5,475 bases of DNA from Candidatus Hydrogenedentota bacterium. GTDB lineage: Bacteria > Hydrogenedentota > Hydrogenedentia > Hydrogenedentales > SLHB01. The notes beneath the pieces were generated by a model. That model was not told where the DNA came from, made no database searches, and worked only from the letters and a program-made list of their open reading frames with translations. Within the stretch, counting starts at the first letter, position 1. Each line of letters begins with the position of its first letter. The translations under genes and the position numbers were made by a program. The stretch spans positions 1 to 5,475 of the forward strand of contig SKRY01000192.1 in the NCBI GenBank assembly GCA_007118235.1, written 5' to 3'. Positions 1-5,475 of this stretch are shown here, piece by piece.

Positions 1-607
1 AGTCATGGCGTTGCGTGCATCCCGCCCCCATGTTGTGGAACCGGTCCTCGTCCGGCATGGGCAACCGCTCCCAGGGCGTCCAGCCGCCGTTGCCGGGCTC
101 ATATCGCGAATACGCCGTGTGACGGGGACGAGGCGTCATCACCCGTCCCCCGTGGTACTTCACGGTGTGCCCCGTTCCAAGCAGGGTTTGGGATGCGCGA
201 TGCCACCTCGGCCAAAAGTCGCTGACGGCGGCCCGGACATCATCCGCATCTCCCACGGTAACGGTTTCTGGAGCGAGGGTCTCCACCTCCCGGGGTTCGC
301 TCCATTCTTCGCCCAGATCATCCGAATACAAATCATATACCGCGTCGAACAGATCCGATCCCGAGAGATCCTTCAGGTTCATGGTCATCACGGCGCGCGG
401 GGCGTTCTCTTTCCCAACCCCCGGAACAATACCCGCCCGCGCATGCACCCAACAGCTCTCGCCATCATAGCGGCGCGTGGGTGATTCAAGGCGCAACGCA
501 TACCCGGGGCCGCCGGCCGCGCCTCTCACGCATCGCCACGCGGGCGCCATCCACCAAGCGGCTCCGCTCGCCGCCGCGGCCGACAAAAACATTCGTCTCG
601 AAATCAT
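1..607 (-). CDS. Tat-exported sialidase-family (BNR/Asp-box) protein, N-terminal part, cut by left window edge
   Basis: This is the first 202 codons of a minus-strand gene that stays open to base 2 and continues beyond the window. Translation begins with a twin-arginine signal: R4-R5 followed by M-F-L, then an Ala-rich hydrophobic stretch to about residue 23, so export by the Tat system in folded form is likely. The mature part has an Asp-box, S95-D-D-L-G-E-E-W102 (consensus S-x-D-x-G-x-T-W, with Glu at the Thr place), preceded by a segment rich in Asp around residues 80-97, and a later G-H-T-V-K-Y-H-G stretch near residue 145. This layout resembles sialidase/BNR-repeat proteins common in planctomycete-type genomes, which form beta-propellers that cleave or bind terminal sialic acid or related sugars. 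True sialidase activity is not established, since the catalytic Arg triad, Tyr and Glu cannot be assessed from the partial sequence. The start ATG lies 8 nt after the upstream stop, implying cotranscription. A second ATG at 592 would lose the RR pair. Confidence 0.85.
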   Translation of the reverse strand, partial: MISRRMFLSAAAASGAAWWMAPAWRCVRGAAGGPGYALRLESPTRRYDGESCWVHARAGIVPGVGKENAPRAVMTMNLKDLSGSDLFDAVYDLYSDDLGEEWSEPREVETLAPETVTVGDADDVRAAVSDFWPRWHRASQTLLGTGHTVKYHGGRVMTPRPRHTAYSRYEPGNGGWTPWERLPMPDEDRFHNMGAGCTQRHD

Positions 608-613
608 GGCTTG

Positions 614-619
614 CCTCAC
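614..619 (-). promoter_or_regulatory. Ribosome binding site of the sialidase-like gene, overlapping the upstream stop
   Basis: The minus strand reads GTGAGG here, six bases before the ATG at 607. It overlaps the TGA stop (618-616) of the upstream gene, so ribosomes ending that gene sit on the initiation site of the next. This supports an operon with possible translational coupling and fixes ATG 607 as the start. Confidence 0.6.
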
Positions 620-2454
620 TTGTAGAGTATCAGACTCGCCTTGGGTTCGGTGCCGCTATCATCTTCACCAGCCGATACGCCTCCACGGCCACGCAGATGA
701 ATGCTCCACAGTGGATGTTCGCCGTCGGAGAACGCGCTGACGCGGACAGCGTCGCCGGAGATCATGGGCCCGCCTTCACGGCCCCAAACGAAGATGCCCG
801 TGTTAAGCCATCCCCCCTGGCCTTCGCGCAGGACGCGCCATTCGTCATCCCGCCGGTATTCCACCTTCCACATGGTATAGGGCTGAGGCTGATTTGGGTA
901 CGTCCCGCCAAACGTGAGGTAGTTGATGTTCTTGGGGTTCCTCCAGTCCACTTGCCAATAGAAGGCGTCATCCTCGTCCACGATACCGAGTTCTTCCTCG
1001 AATCCAACGCCGTATTCATTCCACGTGCCCGGGATGTGGTACGCCTCCTCGATGGGGTTGTAGAGAATCTCAATCGGCATTCCGCGGCCGCCCTGCGTAA
1101 CGCTTCCGCTCAGTTCCGCGTCGGGCAAGAGGGCGAGGTTCACCCTGGGATTTGGTTCATTGACGCCCAAGGGCTCGTCCGGTTCGAGGACGGACACCGG
1201 AACGATATGACTATGGAATCGGGCGCCATTGCCGGCGTGGACCCGCGCCTGCACGTGGTGTTCACCCACCGTGGCGGCGTCCCATTCGGCTTGATGGGGC
1301 GCGCTGTCCGATTCCGCCACGATCGCTCCATCCACCAGAAACTCCACGCGCTCAGCGCTCAGCTCGCGCTCGGTGATGCTCGCCTCAAAGGTCACCGTGT
1401 CTCCCACCGCGTACGCGGCGCCTTGGGCCGGTTCCGTCAGCTCCACGCTCATGCGGGGCGGCCGCACCATGAGTCCCTCGATGATGTCCTCCGTCTCGCC
1501 AACGGACACCTCTTGTATCTTGTAGCGCCGATCCGCGTCCGGATTCTCCTCGAACACGGTCCGCCCATCATCATCGAAACGCACATCCACGGGATCGCTC
1601 AACGACCAGATAGGTTCGCCTTCGTACTCAAGACCGCGCACAGCGTAATACACCGCTGCTTGATCCCAACTCATGCGGTCGCCGATGACGCCCCTCCCGC
1701 CTTCTGTACCGCCATAGAGCTTGTAGCTCATGGTCACGGGGTTGTCTTCCGGTCTAGTCAGAGCCGCACCGGTTCGTATTGCATGTCCAATTTCATACCC
1801 GGAATACACAATCGGGGTGGGCCACTCCTCGGCCACGAGCTGCGCGCCGGGAAGATGCAGGGTGACATTCCACTCGCCGTGCTCGGGATTCTCGAAACCG
1901 CCCGCCATCAGCACCAGTTCCTGGACTTTTTCCTCGGCCAACTCGAACCCCGTCATGTCGATGCCGTCTCCCTCGTGGTCTGCTTCCGTCTGCAGCAATT
2001 GGTACAGACAGGGCTGGCCGCCAATGACCACGATTTTGACGCTGTTGTCCGGCGCGTCGTACAACAACCGCCGGTAGAGCGCGGCGCTATCTTCGGCCGT
2101 CTCGTTGGTTAGCGTGCTCGGAAATCGTTTCGGATCGCCCACGACGGGCGCATAGTCGTCGCCGCCACGCGTGTGCTCACCCGCCACGAGCCCCACCGGC
2201 AGGTCCGGCCGGCCGTAATACGTGTTTATCGCATCAATAGTCGCAACCACGTGCGGGCCGGTGGTGCTGGCCATTACGCCCAATATCTCGCATTCGCCCT
2301 GATCCGCCAGGGCGTGCAACACGGCCAGCGCGCCGGCGTCGTCGCAATCCGACCGCATGTCGGTATCCAAAATTACCAGGGGTTGGCCTTCGTAAGCCAC
2401 AGCGCCTACCGTCACAAGCAACCCGGCCGCAATAAGCATGATGAAGTAACGCAC
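616..2454 (-). CDS. Secreted nucleoside-hydrolase-like protein with Ig-like and discoidin-like C-terminal domains
   Basis: The product has 612 residues from the chosen GTG. Residues 1-20 form a signal peptide (MRYFIML..., hydrophobic core, A-V-A before Y21). Residues about 25-335 are a nucleoside-hydrolase-like domain: the metal-binding signature D30-T-D-M-R-S-D-C-D-D39 followed by A-G-A-L-A, R-P-D-L-P-V-G at 82-88, a hydrophobic strand L-V-L-M-A-G-G near 190, E-W-N at 194-196 in place of the family E-F-N, and S-W-D at 262-264 where classical inosine-uridine hydrolases have His-Asp. The family hydrolyses N-ribosidic bonds with a bound Ca2+. Residues about 335-423 look like an Ig-like beta-sandwich (V-E-F-L-V-D-G-A-I-V). 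Residues about 437-590 resemble an F5/8-type (discoidin) galactose-binding fold, beginning N-L-A-L-L-P and containing Y-W-Q-V-D-W. The GTG at 2454 has AAGGGGAG nine bases upstream; ATGs at 2463 (no spacing) and 2487 are less suitable. Substrate unknown; the accessory modules suggest a glycan or polymer target. Confidence 0.87.
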   Translation of the reverse strand: MRYFIMLIAAGLLVTVGAVAYEGQPLVILDTDMRSDCDDAGALAVLHALADQGECEILGVMASTTGPHVVATIDAINTYYGRPDLPVGLVAGEHTRGGDDYAPVVGDPKRFPSTLTNETAEDSAALYRRLLYDAPDNSVKIVVIGGQPCLYQLLQTEADHEGDGIDMTGFELAEEKVQELVLMAGGFENPEHGEWNVTLHLPGAQLVAEEWPTPIVYSGYEIGHAIRTGAALTRPEDNPVTMSYKLYGGTEGGRGVIGDRMSWDQAAVYYAVRGLEYEGEPIWSLSDPVDVRFDDDGRTVFEENPDADRRYKIQEVSVGETEDIIEGLMVRPPRMSVELTEPAQGAAYAVGDTVTFEASITERELSAERVEFLVDGAIVAESDSAPHQAEWDAATVGEHHVQARVHAGNGARFHSHIVPVSVLEPDEPLGVNEPNPRVNLALLPDAELSGSVTQGGRGMPIEILYNPIEEAYHIPGTWNEYGVGFEEELGIVDEDDAFYWQVDWRNPKNINYLTFGGTYPNQPQPYTMWKVEYRRDDEWRVLREGQGGWLNTGIFVWGREGGPMISGDAVRVSAFSDGEHPLWSIHLRGRGGVSAGEDDSGTEPKASLILYK

Positions 2455-2463
2455 GGTACACAT

Positions 2464-2471
2464 CTCCCCTT
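2464..2471 (-). promoter_or_regulatory. Ribosome binding site deciding the GTG start at 2454
   Basis: The minus strand reads AAGGGGAG, nine bases before GTG at 2454 and directly abutting the ATG at 2463. Spacing favours the GTG, and starting there gives a compact signal peptide with an Arg at position 2. The longer forms from 2463 or 2487 add acidic or polar residues before the hydrophobic core, which is less typical. Confidence 0.6.
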
Positions 2472-2531
2472 GTTCCGTTGCTTCCAATGATCCGCGAAAA
2501 AACGCTTCGCCCTTGGGCCACTATCGTGTTG

Positions 2532-2560
2532 AAGATAGCACAAGCCCGGGAGTAGCACAA
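2532..2560 (-). promoter_or_regulatory. Candidate sigma-70-type promoter for the nucleoside-hydrolase/sialidase operon
   Basis: On the minus strand TTGTGC (2560-2555) is separated by exactly 17 bases from TATCTT (2537-2532), and the latter is preceded by TGC, giving an extended -10 (TGnTATCTT). The -35 matches the consensus at three of six bases and the -10 at four of six. Transcription would start near 2525, leaving a leader of about 70 bases before the GTG at 2454. It lies in the 139-bp gap (2455-2593) between the membrane protein gene and the nucleoside-hydrolase-like gene; nothing else clear is seen in that gap apart from an 8-bp direct repeat over the same bases. Confidence 0.4.
2536..2560. 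repeat. Perfect 8-bp direct repeat TAGCACAA over the candidate promoter
   Basis: TAGCACAA occurs at 2536-2543 and again at 2553-2560 on the plus strand (TTGTGCTA twice on the transcribed sense strand), with a 17-bp period. One copy covers the -35 and the other abuts and overlaps the extended -10. Such spacing could be two half-sites for a regulator, or could be chance. A small inverted repeat, CTATC (2521-2525) with GATAG (2534-2538), also overlaps the -10. Confidence 0.4.
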
Positions 2561-2593
2561 CAGGTTTCATCCAATGGCAAAGCCGGCGGCGCG

Positions 2594-4915
2594 TTATGAC
2601 TCCTTTCGTCTGAGCAAGCCGAACACCCCGCCCGCCGTGATGAGCACGGACAGTGCGCTAAGACCGAGACCAGCCTGAAGAGATCGGGGAGCATACCGGA
2701 AAACAACGCGGTGAGGGCCTTCGTCCGGCAAGACCACCCCGCGAAACATGCCGTCCACGGGAAAGACCGCGGCGGGGTCGCCGTTCACCGTGGCCCGCCA
2801 GCCGGGATACCATGTATCCGCCAAGACAAGGATGCCCGGGGCCGCTGCTTCCGGTACATCAACCACCACCAAATCGTGACCTTCTTGGGTTATCGCCGCC
2901 GGAACCGGGGCGCCGTCGCGTGAGGGGGGCAGAGCTCCCGCGTACTCGGCAAGGGGGGGCTCGGCCGAACGTAGCTGCCCCGGATCAAAGCCCGTCACGG
3001 GGCGAACACGGTAAACCACGCGTGCGCGGGTTGGCGCCTGAAGGTCATTGAACAAAATAGCGCCAGAAGAAAACACATGCCCGATTTGCAGCAGGGGCCG
3101 CACGGGCATGAAAGCCCCTTGGATGTCGCTCTTGGTGAGGAGCAGCGAACCGCTTCCCGTACGCCGCAGGAGCAAGGGATCCTCGTTTACACGTTCCGCG
3201 AAGGCAGTCTGCCGCCGCAGGGACATCCATGGACCTCCGAATGTCTGCGGAATGCCGTTGCCAGCCAAGGGCCATTGCCGCAAGGCTTCATTGCCGCCCA
3301 CGCGTTCGCCTGTGCGATGCAGGGCTTCAATGAACGGCGTTTCAGGGTAGAGCGCCTCCTCATCCGAATACGGCAAGGCCGGTGCAAAAGTGTTGTACAA
3401 CGCCAATGCGCCGGCGAGCGCTCCTCCGTAGCCCAGAAGCCGGGCCGAGGGGTGAAACACGGTCAACGCGAGAAGGACTAGCATCGCAAGGAAAAGCCCG
3501 GCTTCCCAACCAATGTGGCCCATGAGCGCGGGCGCTTCCCCTTCCATCCGCCACAGACCGAACGCCAATGCGCCCCCGGCCAGCATCACGAACAGGGGTA
3601 TCACCTTCAGCATGCGGATGACGGCCCGGTGACATTGACTGGGGTCTAGAAGAACCCATTCATCCGCCGCCGCGGCCGCCGCCAGTCCCACCGCCAAGCC
3701 GTTGGCCAACAGAAAATGGCTGGCGTTGAACCCGCCAAGGTAGGGCCGCCCCTGAAACAACGGCGGCAGCGCCACGCCGAGCACGCTCATTAAGACCGCC
3801 GCCAGAAGAAGCGCTTCGGTCCGCGTACGTTGAAGCGAGGGGACAAAACGGCGGACGCAAAACCACACCGGCAACAGGGTCAACTGAGCAATTCCTACGT
3901 AGAAAAGGCCCGTGTAGTGAAACCCAACTCCTCCCCCGCTTGCGCCGGTCCCGAAAGCTTGTGGGAAGAACAGGCTGACGGCGTTCACCGCGGCGGGATA
4001 CGCTTCCGGCGCTGAACCACCGGCCGCGCCATGGCGCGCGAATTCAATGAACGGCGCAAGCTGGACCGCCGCCAAGCCACCGCCCAAGATGAATGTCGCC
4101 GCCAACGGGAGAACCGGCGCCACGGTTTGCGTCAGATCGGCGCGTGTCAAGGTCTTACGCAGAAGCACATACAGAACGGTGAAGACGGCGGCGGCGGTCA
4201 TTCCCTCGGGATCGCCTCCCAGCAGCATGAGCCCCACCGTGATGGCGCCCAAGGGCCAATACCCCCATTGGCCGAAAGCGAGGCGCTCGGTGAACACGAA
4301 CAGCAGAGGCAGCCATACCAACGTATCGGTGAGAGGCCAATTCGCCCATAGCAGCATCGGGCCGCTAAGCTGAAACGTGAGCGCGGCCAGCAGCGCGAAG
4401 GGCGGCGCGAGCCCCAATCGCCGGGCGGCGTACAGGGCGCAACATCCCGCCACGAAGATCTTGAGCAACACGGAAATCTGCAAACCGGCAGCCGGCGGCA
4501 AGAGATAGAACGGGATGGAGAACGGAGACAAGGCCCGGGTGCGCCACATCGCCAAGAAGGGCAGTCCACTGTGCTCGTAGGGATTCCACAGGATGGATTC
4601 CCCCTCGGACGCCGCCATGCTCAGAAACGTTTGCCAAGGATAGAAGCGTTCCGCGGCCACGCGATCTTCCCGCGAAGAGGTGGACAGGGCTGCGCTGGGT
4701 TCCGCGTCTTCCCATGGGGGAAGCGTGAAGATGCTGTCCATCGCAACGGGGACCTGATCGTCCAGAACAACAGGCGAAAACACGGCCACCGTGGCGGCGG
4801 CCAGCACCAAGACGCATGCTCCCGTCTCCCAGACTTTACTTTTCTTCAGCCACAAACCCAGATTCCTTCGCTGACGGGTCACCACTCGCGCGGACTCAGA
4901 TGCAACCCACGTCAT
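2594..4915 (-). CDS. YfhO-like polytopic membrane protein (putative GT-C type glycosyltransferase)
   Basis: From ATG 4915 the product has 773 residues. A short basic N-terminus (R-Q-R-R, K-K-S-K) precedes the first membrane helix at about 31-51. There follows an outer loop with Asp60, P-P-W-E-D at 66-70 and F-Y-P-W-Q at 91-95, then W-N-P-Y at 110-113 and a G-L-P-F. About a dozen hydrophobic helices run to residue 509. A soluble, presumably extracytoplasmic region (about 510-745) contains Y-P-E-T-P-F-I-E-A-L and, near the end, W-Y-P-G-W-R-A-T-V-N-G-D at 702-713, the hallmark of the YfhO C-terminal beta domain. A last helix (about 747-768) ends in R-R-K-E-S. YfhO proteins are linked to sugar transfer from lipid carriers onto teichoic acids or other envelope polymers; the acceptor here is unknown. 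The start is uncertain: AGGGAG is only one base from ATG 4915. TTG 4855, preceded by GAAGGA at eight bases, is a good alternative. An upstream extension to 5020 would translate a palindromic repeat and is rejected. Confidence 0.87.
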   Translation of the reverse strand: MTWVASESARVVTRQRRNLGLWLKKSKVWETGACVLVLAAATVAVFSPVVLDDQVPVAMDSIFTLPPWEDAEPSAALSTSSREDRVAAERFYPWQTFLSMAASEGESILWNPYEHSGLPFLAMWRTRALSPFSIPFYLLPPAAGLQISVLLKIFVAGCCALYAARRLGLAPPFALLAALTFQLSGPMLLWANWPLTDTLVWLPLLFVFTERLAFGQWGYWPLGAITVGLMLLGGDPEGMTAAAVFTVLYVLLRKTLTRADLTQTVAPVLPLAATFILGGGLAAVQLAPFIEFARHGAAGGSAPEAYPAAVNAVSLFFPQAFGTGASGGGVGFHYTGLFYVGIAQLTLLPVWFCVRRFVPSLQRTRTEALLLAAVLMSVLGVALPPLFQGRPYLGGFNASHFLLANGLAVGLAAAAAADEWVLLDPSQCHRAVIRMLKVIPLFVMLAGGALAFGLWRMEGEAPALMGHIGWEAGLFLAMLVLLALTVFHPSARLLGYGGALAGALALYNTFAPALPYSDEEALYPETPFIEALHRTGERVGGNEALRQWPLAGNGIPQTFGGPWMSLRRQTAFAERVNEDPLLLRRTGSGSLLLTKSDIQGAFMPVRPLLQIGHVFSSGAILFNDLQAPTRARVVYRVRPVTGFDPGQLRSAEPPLAEYAGALPPSRDGAPVPAAITQEGHDLVVVDVPEAAAPGILVLADTWYPGWRATVNGDPAAVFPVDGMFRGVVLPDEGPHRVVFRYAPRSLQAGLGLSALSVLITAGGVFGLLRRKES
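4864..4869 (-). promoter_or_regulatory. Possible internal ribosome binding site for an alternative TTG start of the membrane protein
   Basis: The minus strand reads GAAGGA, eight bases before TTG at 4855-4853. Starting there would give a product of 753 residues beginning M-W-L-K-K-S-K just before the first membrane helix, a typical inner-membrane N-terminus. ATG at 4915 has a purine-rich AGGGAG (4922-4917) but only one base of spacing. The sequence alone does not settle which start is used. Confidence 0.3.
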
Positions 4916-4918
4916 GCT

Positions 4919-5043
4919 CCCTAATCGCCGGGCACGTGCGCTGCTCCAGGGCACAACATCCCCCTTGATCCCCCTCGAAGGGGGTGGCCCGAAGAGCCGG
5001 GGGATGTAAACGCCCCGCACACCGCCCTATCCGGCGATTGGGG
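4919..5043. mobile_element. 125-bp palindromic MITE-like element with 13-bp terminal inverted repeats and ATGCT flanking repeats
   Basis: The ends CCCTAATCGCCGG (4919-4931) and CCGGCGATTGGGG (5031-5043) are inverted repeats matching at 12 of 13 bases. They are flanked immediately outside by the identical pentamer ATGCT at 4914-4918 and 5044-5048, which looks like a target-site duplication. Inside, ACATCCCCC (4956-4964) pairs perfectly with GGGGGATGT (4999-5007), with a GGGC/GCCC extension outside it (4949-4952 with 5012-5015), and CCCCC (4970-4974) pairs with GGGGG (4980-4984) around a TCGAA loop. There is no room for a transposase, so it would be non-autonomous and mobilised in trans, or it may be a dispersed palindromic repeat of the REP/BIME kind. 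It fills nearly all of the 131-bp gap between the dehydrogenase and the membrane protein. The 5-bp repeats could be coincidence. Confidence 0.55.
4970..4984. repeat. GC-rich hairpin at the centre of the palindromic element
   Basis: CCCCC, TCGAA, GGGGG form a five- to six-pair stem with a very short loop on either strand. It lies downstream of the dehydrogenase stop and could slow or stop transcription or protect the mRNA 3' end, but neither strand has a following T-run, so it is not a canonical intrinsic terminator. The CATCCCCC / GGGGGATG arms around it allow competing folds. Confidence 0.5.
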
Positions 5044-5046
5044 ATG

Positions 5047-5475
5047 CTACTTCCGTTTCGGAGGCGTGTGGATGCTCATGCCGTAGTAATTCTCGGCGGC
5101 TTCCATGATAGCCTCGGACAACGTGGGATGGGTGTGGATGGTGTGGGCGATCTCGGCCACCGTCGCCTCCAACTGCATGGCCATGGCGCCGGCCGCAATG
5201 AGTTCGCCCGCTTCCGCGCCCATGATGTGCACTCCAAGGACTTCATCGGTGCGGGCATCGCCAACAATCTTAACCATGCCGTCTGTCTCGGCCATGGACT
5301 GCGCGCGCCCGCTGGCCATGAACATAAACTTGCCCGTCTTTACCTCGATACCCTGTTCTTGGGCCTGCTTCTCGGTCAGTCCCACGCTGGCTACTTCAGG
5401 CGTGGTAAATGTACATGCCGGAAGTACACGGTAGCTCATCCGCCGGTCGCCGCCCAAGGCGTTTTCAACGGCCAC
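5047..5475 (-). CDS. lpdA: Dihydrolipoyl dehydrogenase (E3), C-terminal 142 residues, 5' end beyond right window edge
   Basis: The reading frame enters from the right edge and ends at TAG 5049-5047, so only the C-terminal dimerisation domain is visible; the FAD- and NAD-binding domains lie outside the window, and the GTG at the edge is an internal Val codon. Clear family marks are the V-L-P-A-C-T-F-T-T-P-E-V-A-S-V-G-L-T-E segment at the start of the interface domain, G-V-H-I-M-G in the middle, and I-H-T-H-P-T-L-S-E near residues 113-121, which carries the catalytic His-Glu pair that serves as base for the active-site thiol across the dimer. The enzyme reoxidises dihydrolipoamide with NAD+ in pyruvate, 2-oxoglutarate or branched-chain dehydrogenase complexes or glycine cleavage. 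The tail after the His-Glu motif ends P-P-K-R-K and is of ordinary length. Mercuric or glutathione reductases are less likely because of the H-P-T-L-S-E motif. Which complex it serves cannot be told. Confidence 0.93.
   Translation of the reverse strand: MAVENALGGDRRMSYRVLPACTFTTPEVASVGLTEKQAQEQGIEVKTGKFMFMASGRAQSMAETDGMVKIVGDARTDEVLGVHIMGAEAGELIAAGAMAMQLEATVAEIAHTIHTHPTLSEAIMEAAENYYGMSIHTPPKRK

Noticed and set aside
5..484. Open frame of 159 codons on the plus strand at the left edge
   Set aside because: The opposite strand here encodes a convincing Tat signal and Asp-box protein. The plus frame has low-complexity composition and no motif.
481..2112. Long open frame of 543 codons on the plus strand opposite the nucleoside-hydrolase-like gene
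   Set aside because: It is antisense to a gene with clear family motifs and a signal peptide, shows no recognisable domain, is rich in His, Arg and Pro as expected from reading GC-rich codons backwards, and has no convincing ribosome binding site.
2494..2510. Small inverted repeat GCGAA/TTCGC with a T-run in the leader of the nucleoside-hydrolase-like gene, considered as a riboswitch or attenuator
   Set aside because: Only five base pairs, no conserved riboswitch core seen, and no leader peptide. Too weak to call.
3077..3481. Plus-strand open frame inside the YfhO-like gene, and similar ones at 4031-4351 and 4571-4924
   Set aside because: All lie antisense to the membrane protein, show no family features, and are explained by GC-rich codon usage of the real gene.
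4956..5007. Intrinsic terminator after lpdA
   Set aside because: Strong stems exist, but neither strand has the run of T residues that an intrinsic terminator needs. It is better described as part of the palindromic element.
4916..5020. N-terminal extension of the membrane protein to an ATG at 5020
   Set aside because: The added 35 codons lie wholly within a palindromic, probably mobile repeat, and the first membrane helix is already preceded by a suitable basic stretch when starting at 4915 or later.
1..5475. CRISPR array, tRNA, rRNA, phage or defence genes
   Set aside because: No regularly spaced repeats, no cloverleaf or rRNA sequence in the two intergenic gaps, and no integrase, transposase, nuclease or other defence motif in any supported gene.

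Overview
The window reads as a GC-rich bacterial chromosome segment with every supported gene on the minus strand. From right to left in plus coordinates these are: the C-terminal third of a dihydrolipoyl dehydrogenase (cut by the right edge), a large YfhO-like polytopic membrane protein, a secreted nucleoside-hydrolase-like protein with Ig-like and discoidin-like C-terminal modules, and the N-terminal part of a Tat-exported sialidase-family (BNR/Asp-box) protein cut by the left edge. Secreted multidomain hydrolase-like proteins, Tat-dependent sialidase-like enzymes and YfhO proteins together suggest an environmental glycan-degrading lineage such as Planctomycetes, Verrucomicrobia, Lentisphaerae or Hydrogenedentes. 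That placement is inference, because there is no rRNA or other marker here.

Layout. (1) Bases 1-607: sialidase-like gene, open to the left edge, starting 8 nt after the stop of the upstream gene, with a Shine-Dalgarno-like sequence overlapping that stop. (2) Bases 616-2454: nucleoside-hydrolase-like lipoprotein-free secreted protein; a GTG start with well-spaced AAGGGGAG is preferred over the upstream ATGs. (3) Bases 2455-2593: intergenic region with a plausible extended -10 promoter and an 8-bp direct repeat, probably the promoter of the two-gene secreted-hydrolase operon. (4) Bases 2594-4915: YfhO-like membrane protein. (5) Bases 4919-5043: a 125-bp, highly palindromic element filling almost the whole gap between the membrane protein and the dehydrogenase. 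(6) Bases 5047-5475: dihydrolipoyl dehydrogenase, C-terminal part.

How the genes may work together. The nucleoside-hydrolase-like and sialidase-like genes are tightly coupled and both products are exported, so they probably act on the same extracellular or periplasmic substrate, perhaps a glycan or glycoconjugate. The dehydrogenase is a housekeeping subunit of 2-oxoacid dehydrogenase complexes with no obvious functional link to the rest. The YfhO-like protein probably acts in lipid-linked sugar transfer to cell-surface polymers.

The most notable non-genic feature is the 125-bp element. It has 13-bp terminal inverted repeats (12 of 13 matching), nested internal palindromes, and is bracketed by the direct repeat ATGCT, as expected for a small non-autonomous transposable element (MITE-like). 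Removing it with one ATGCT would leave the dehydrogenase stop codon one base from the membrane-protein ATG.
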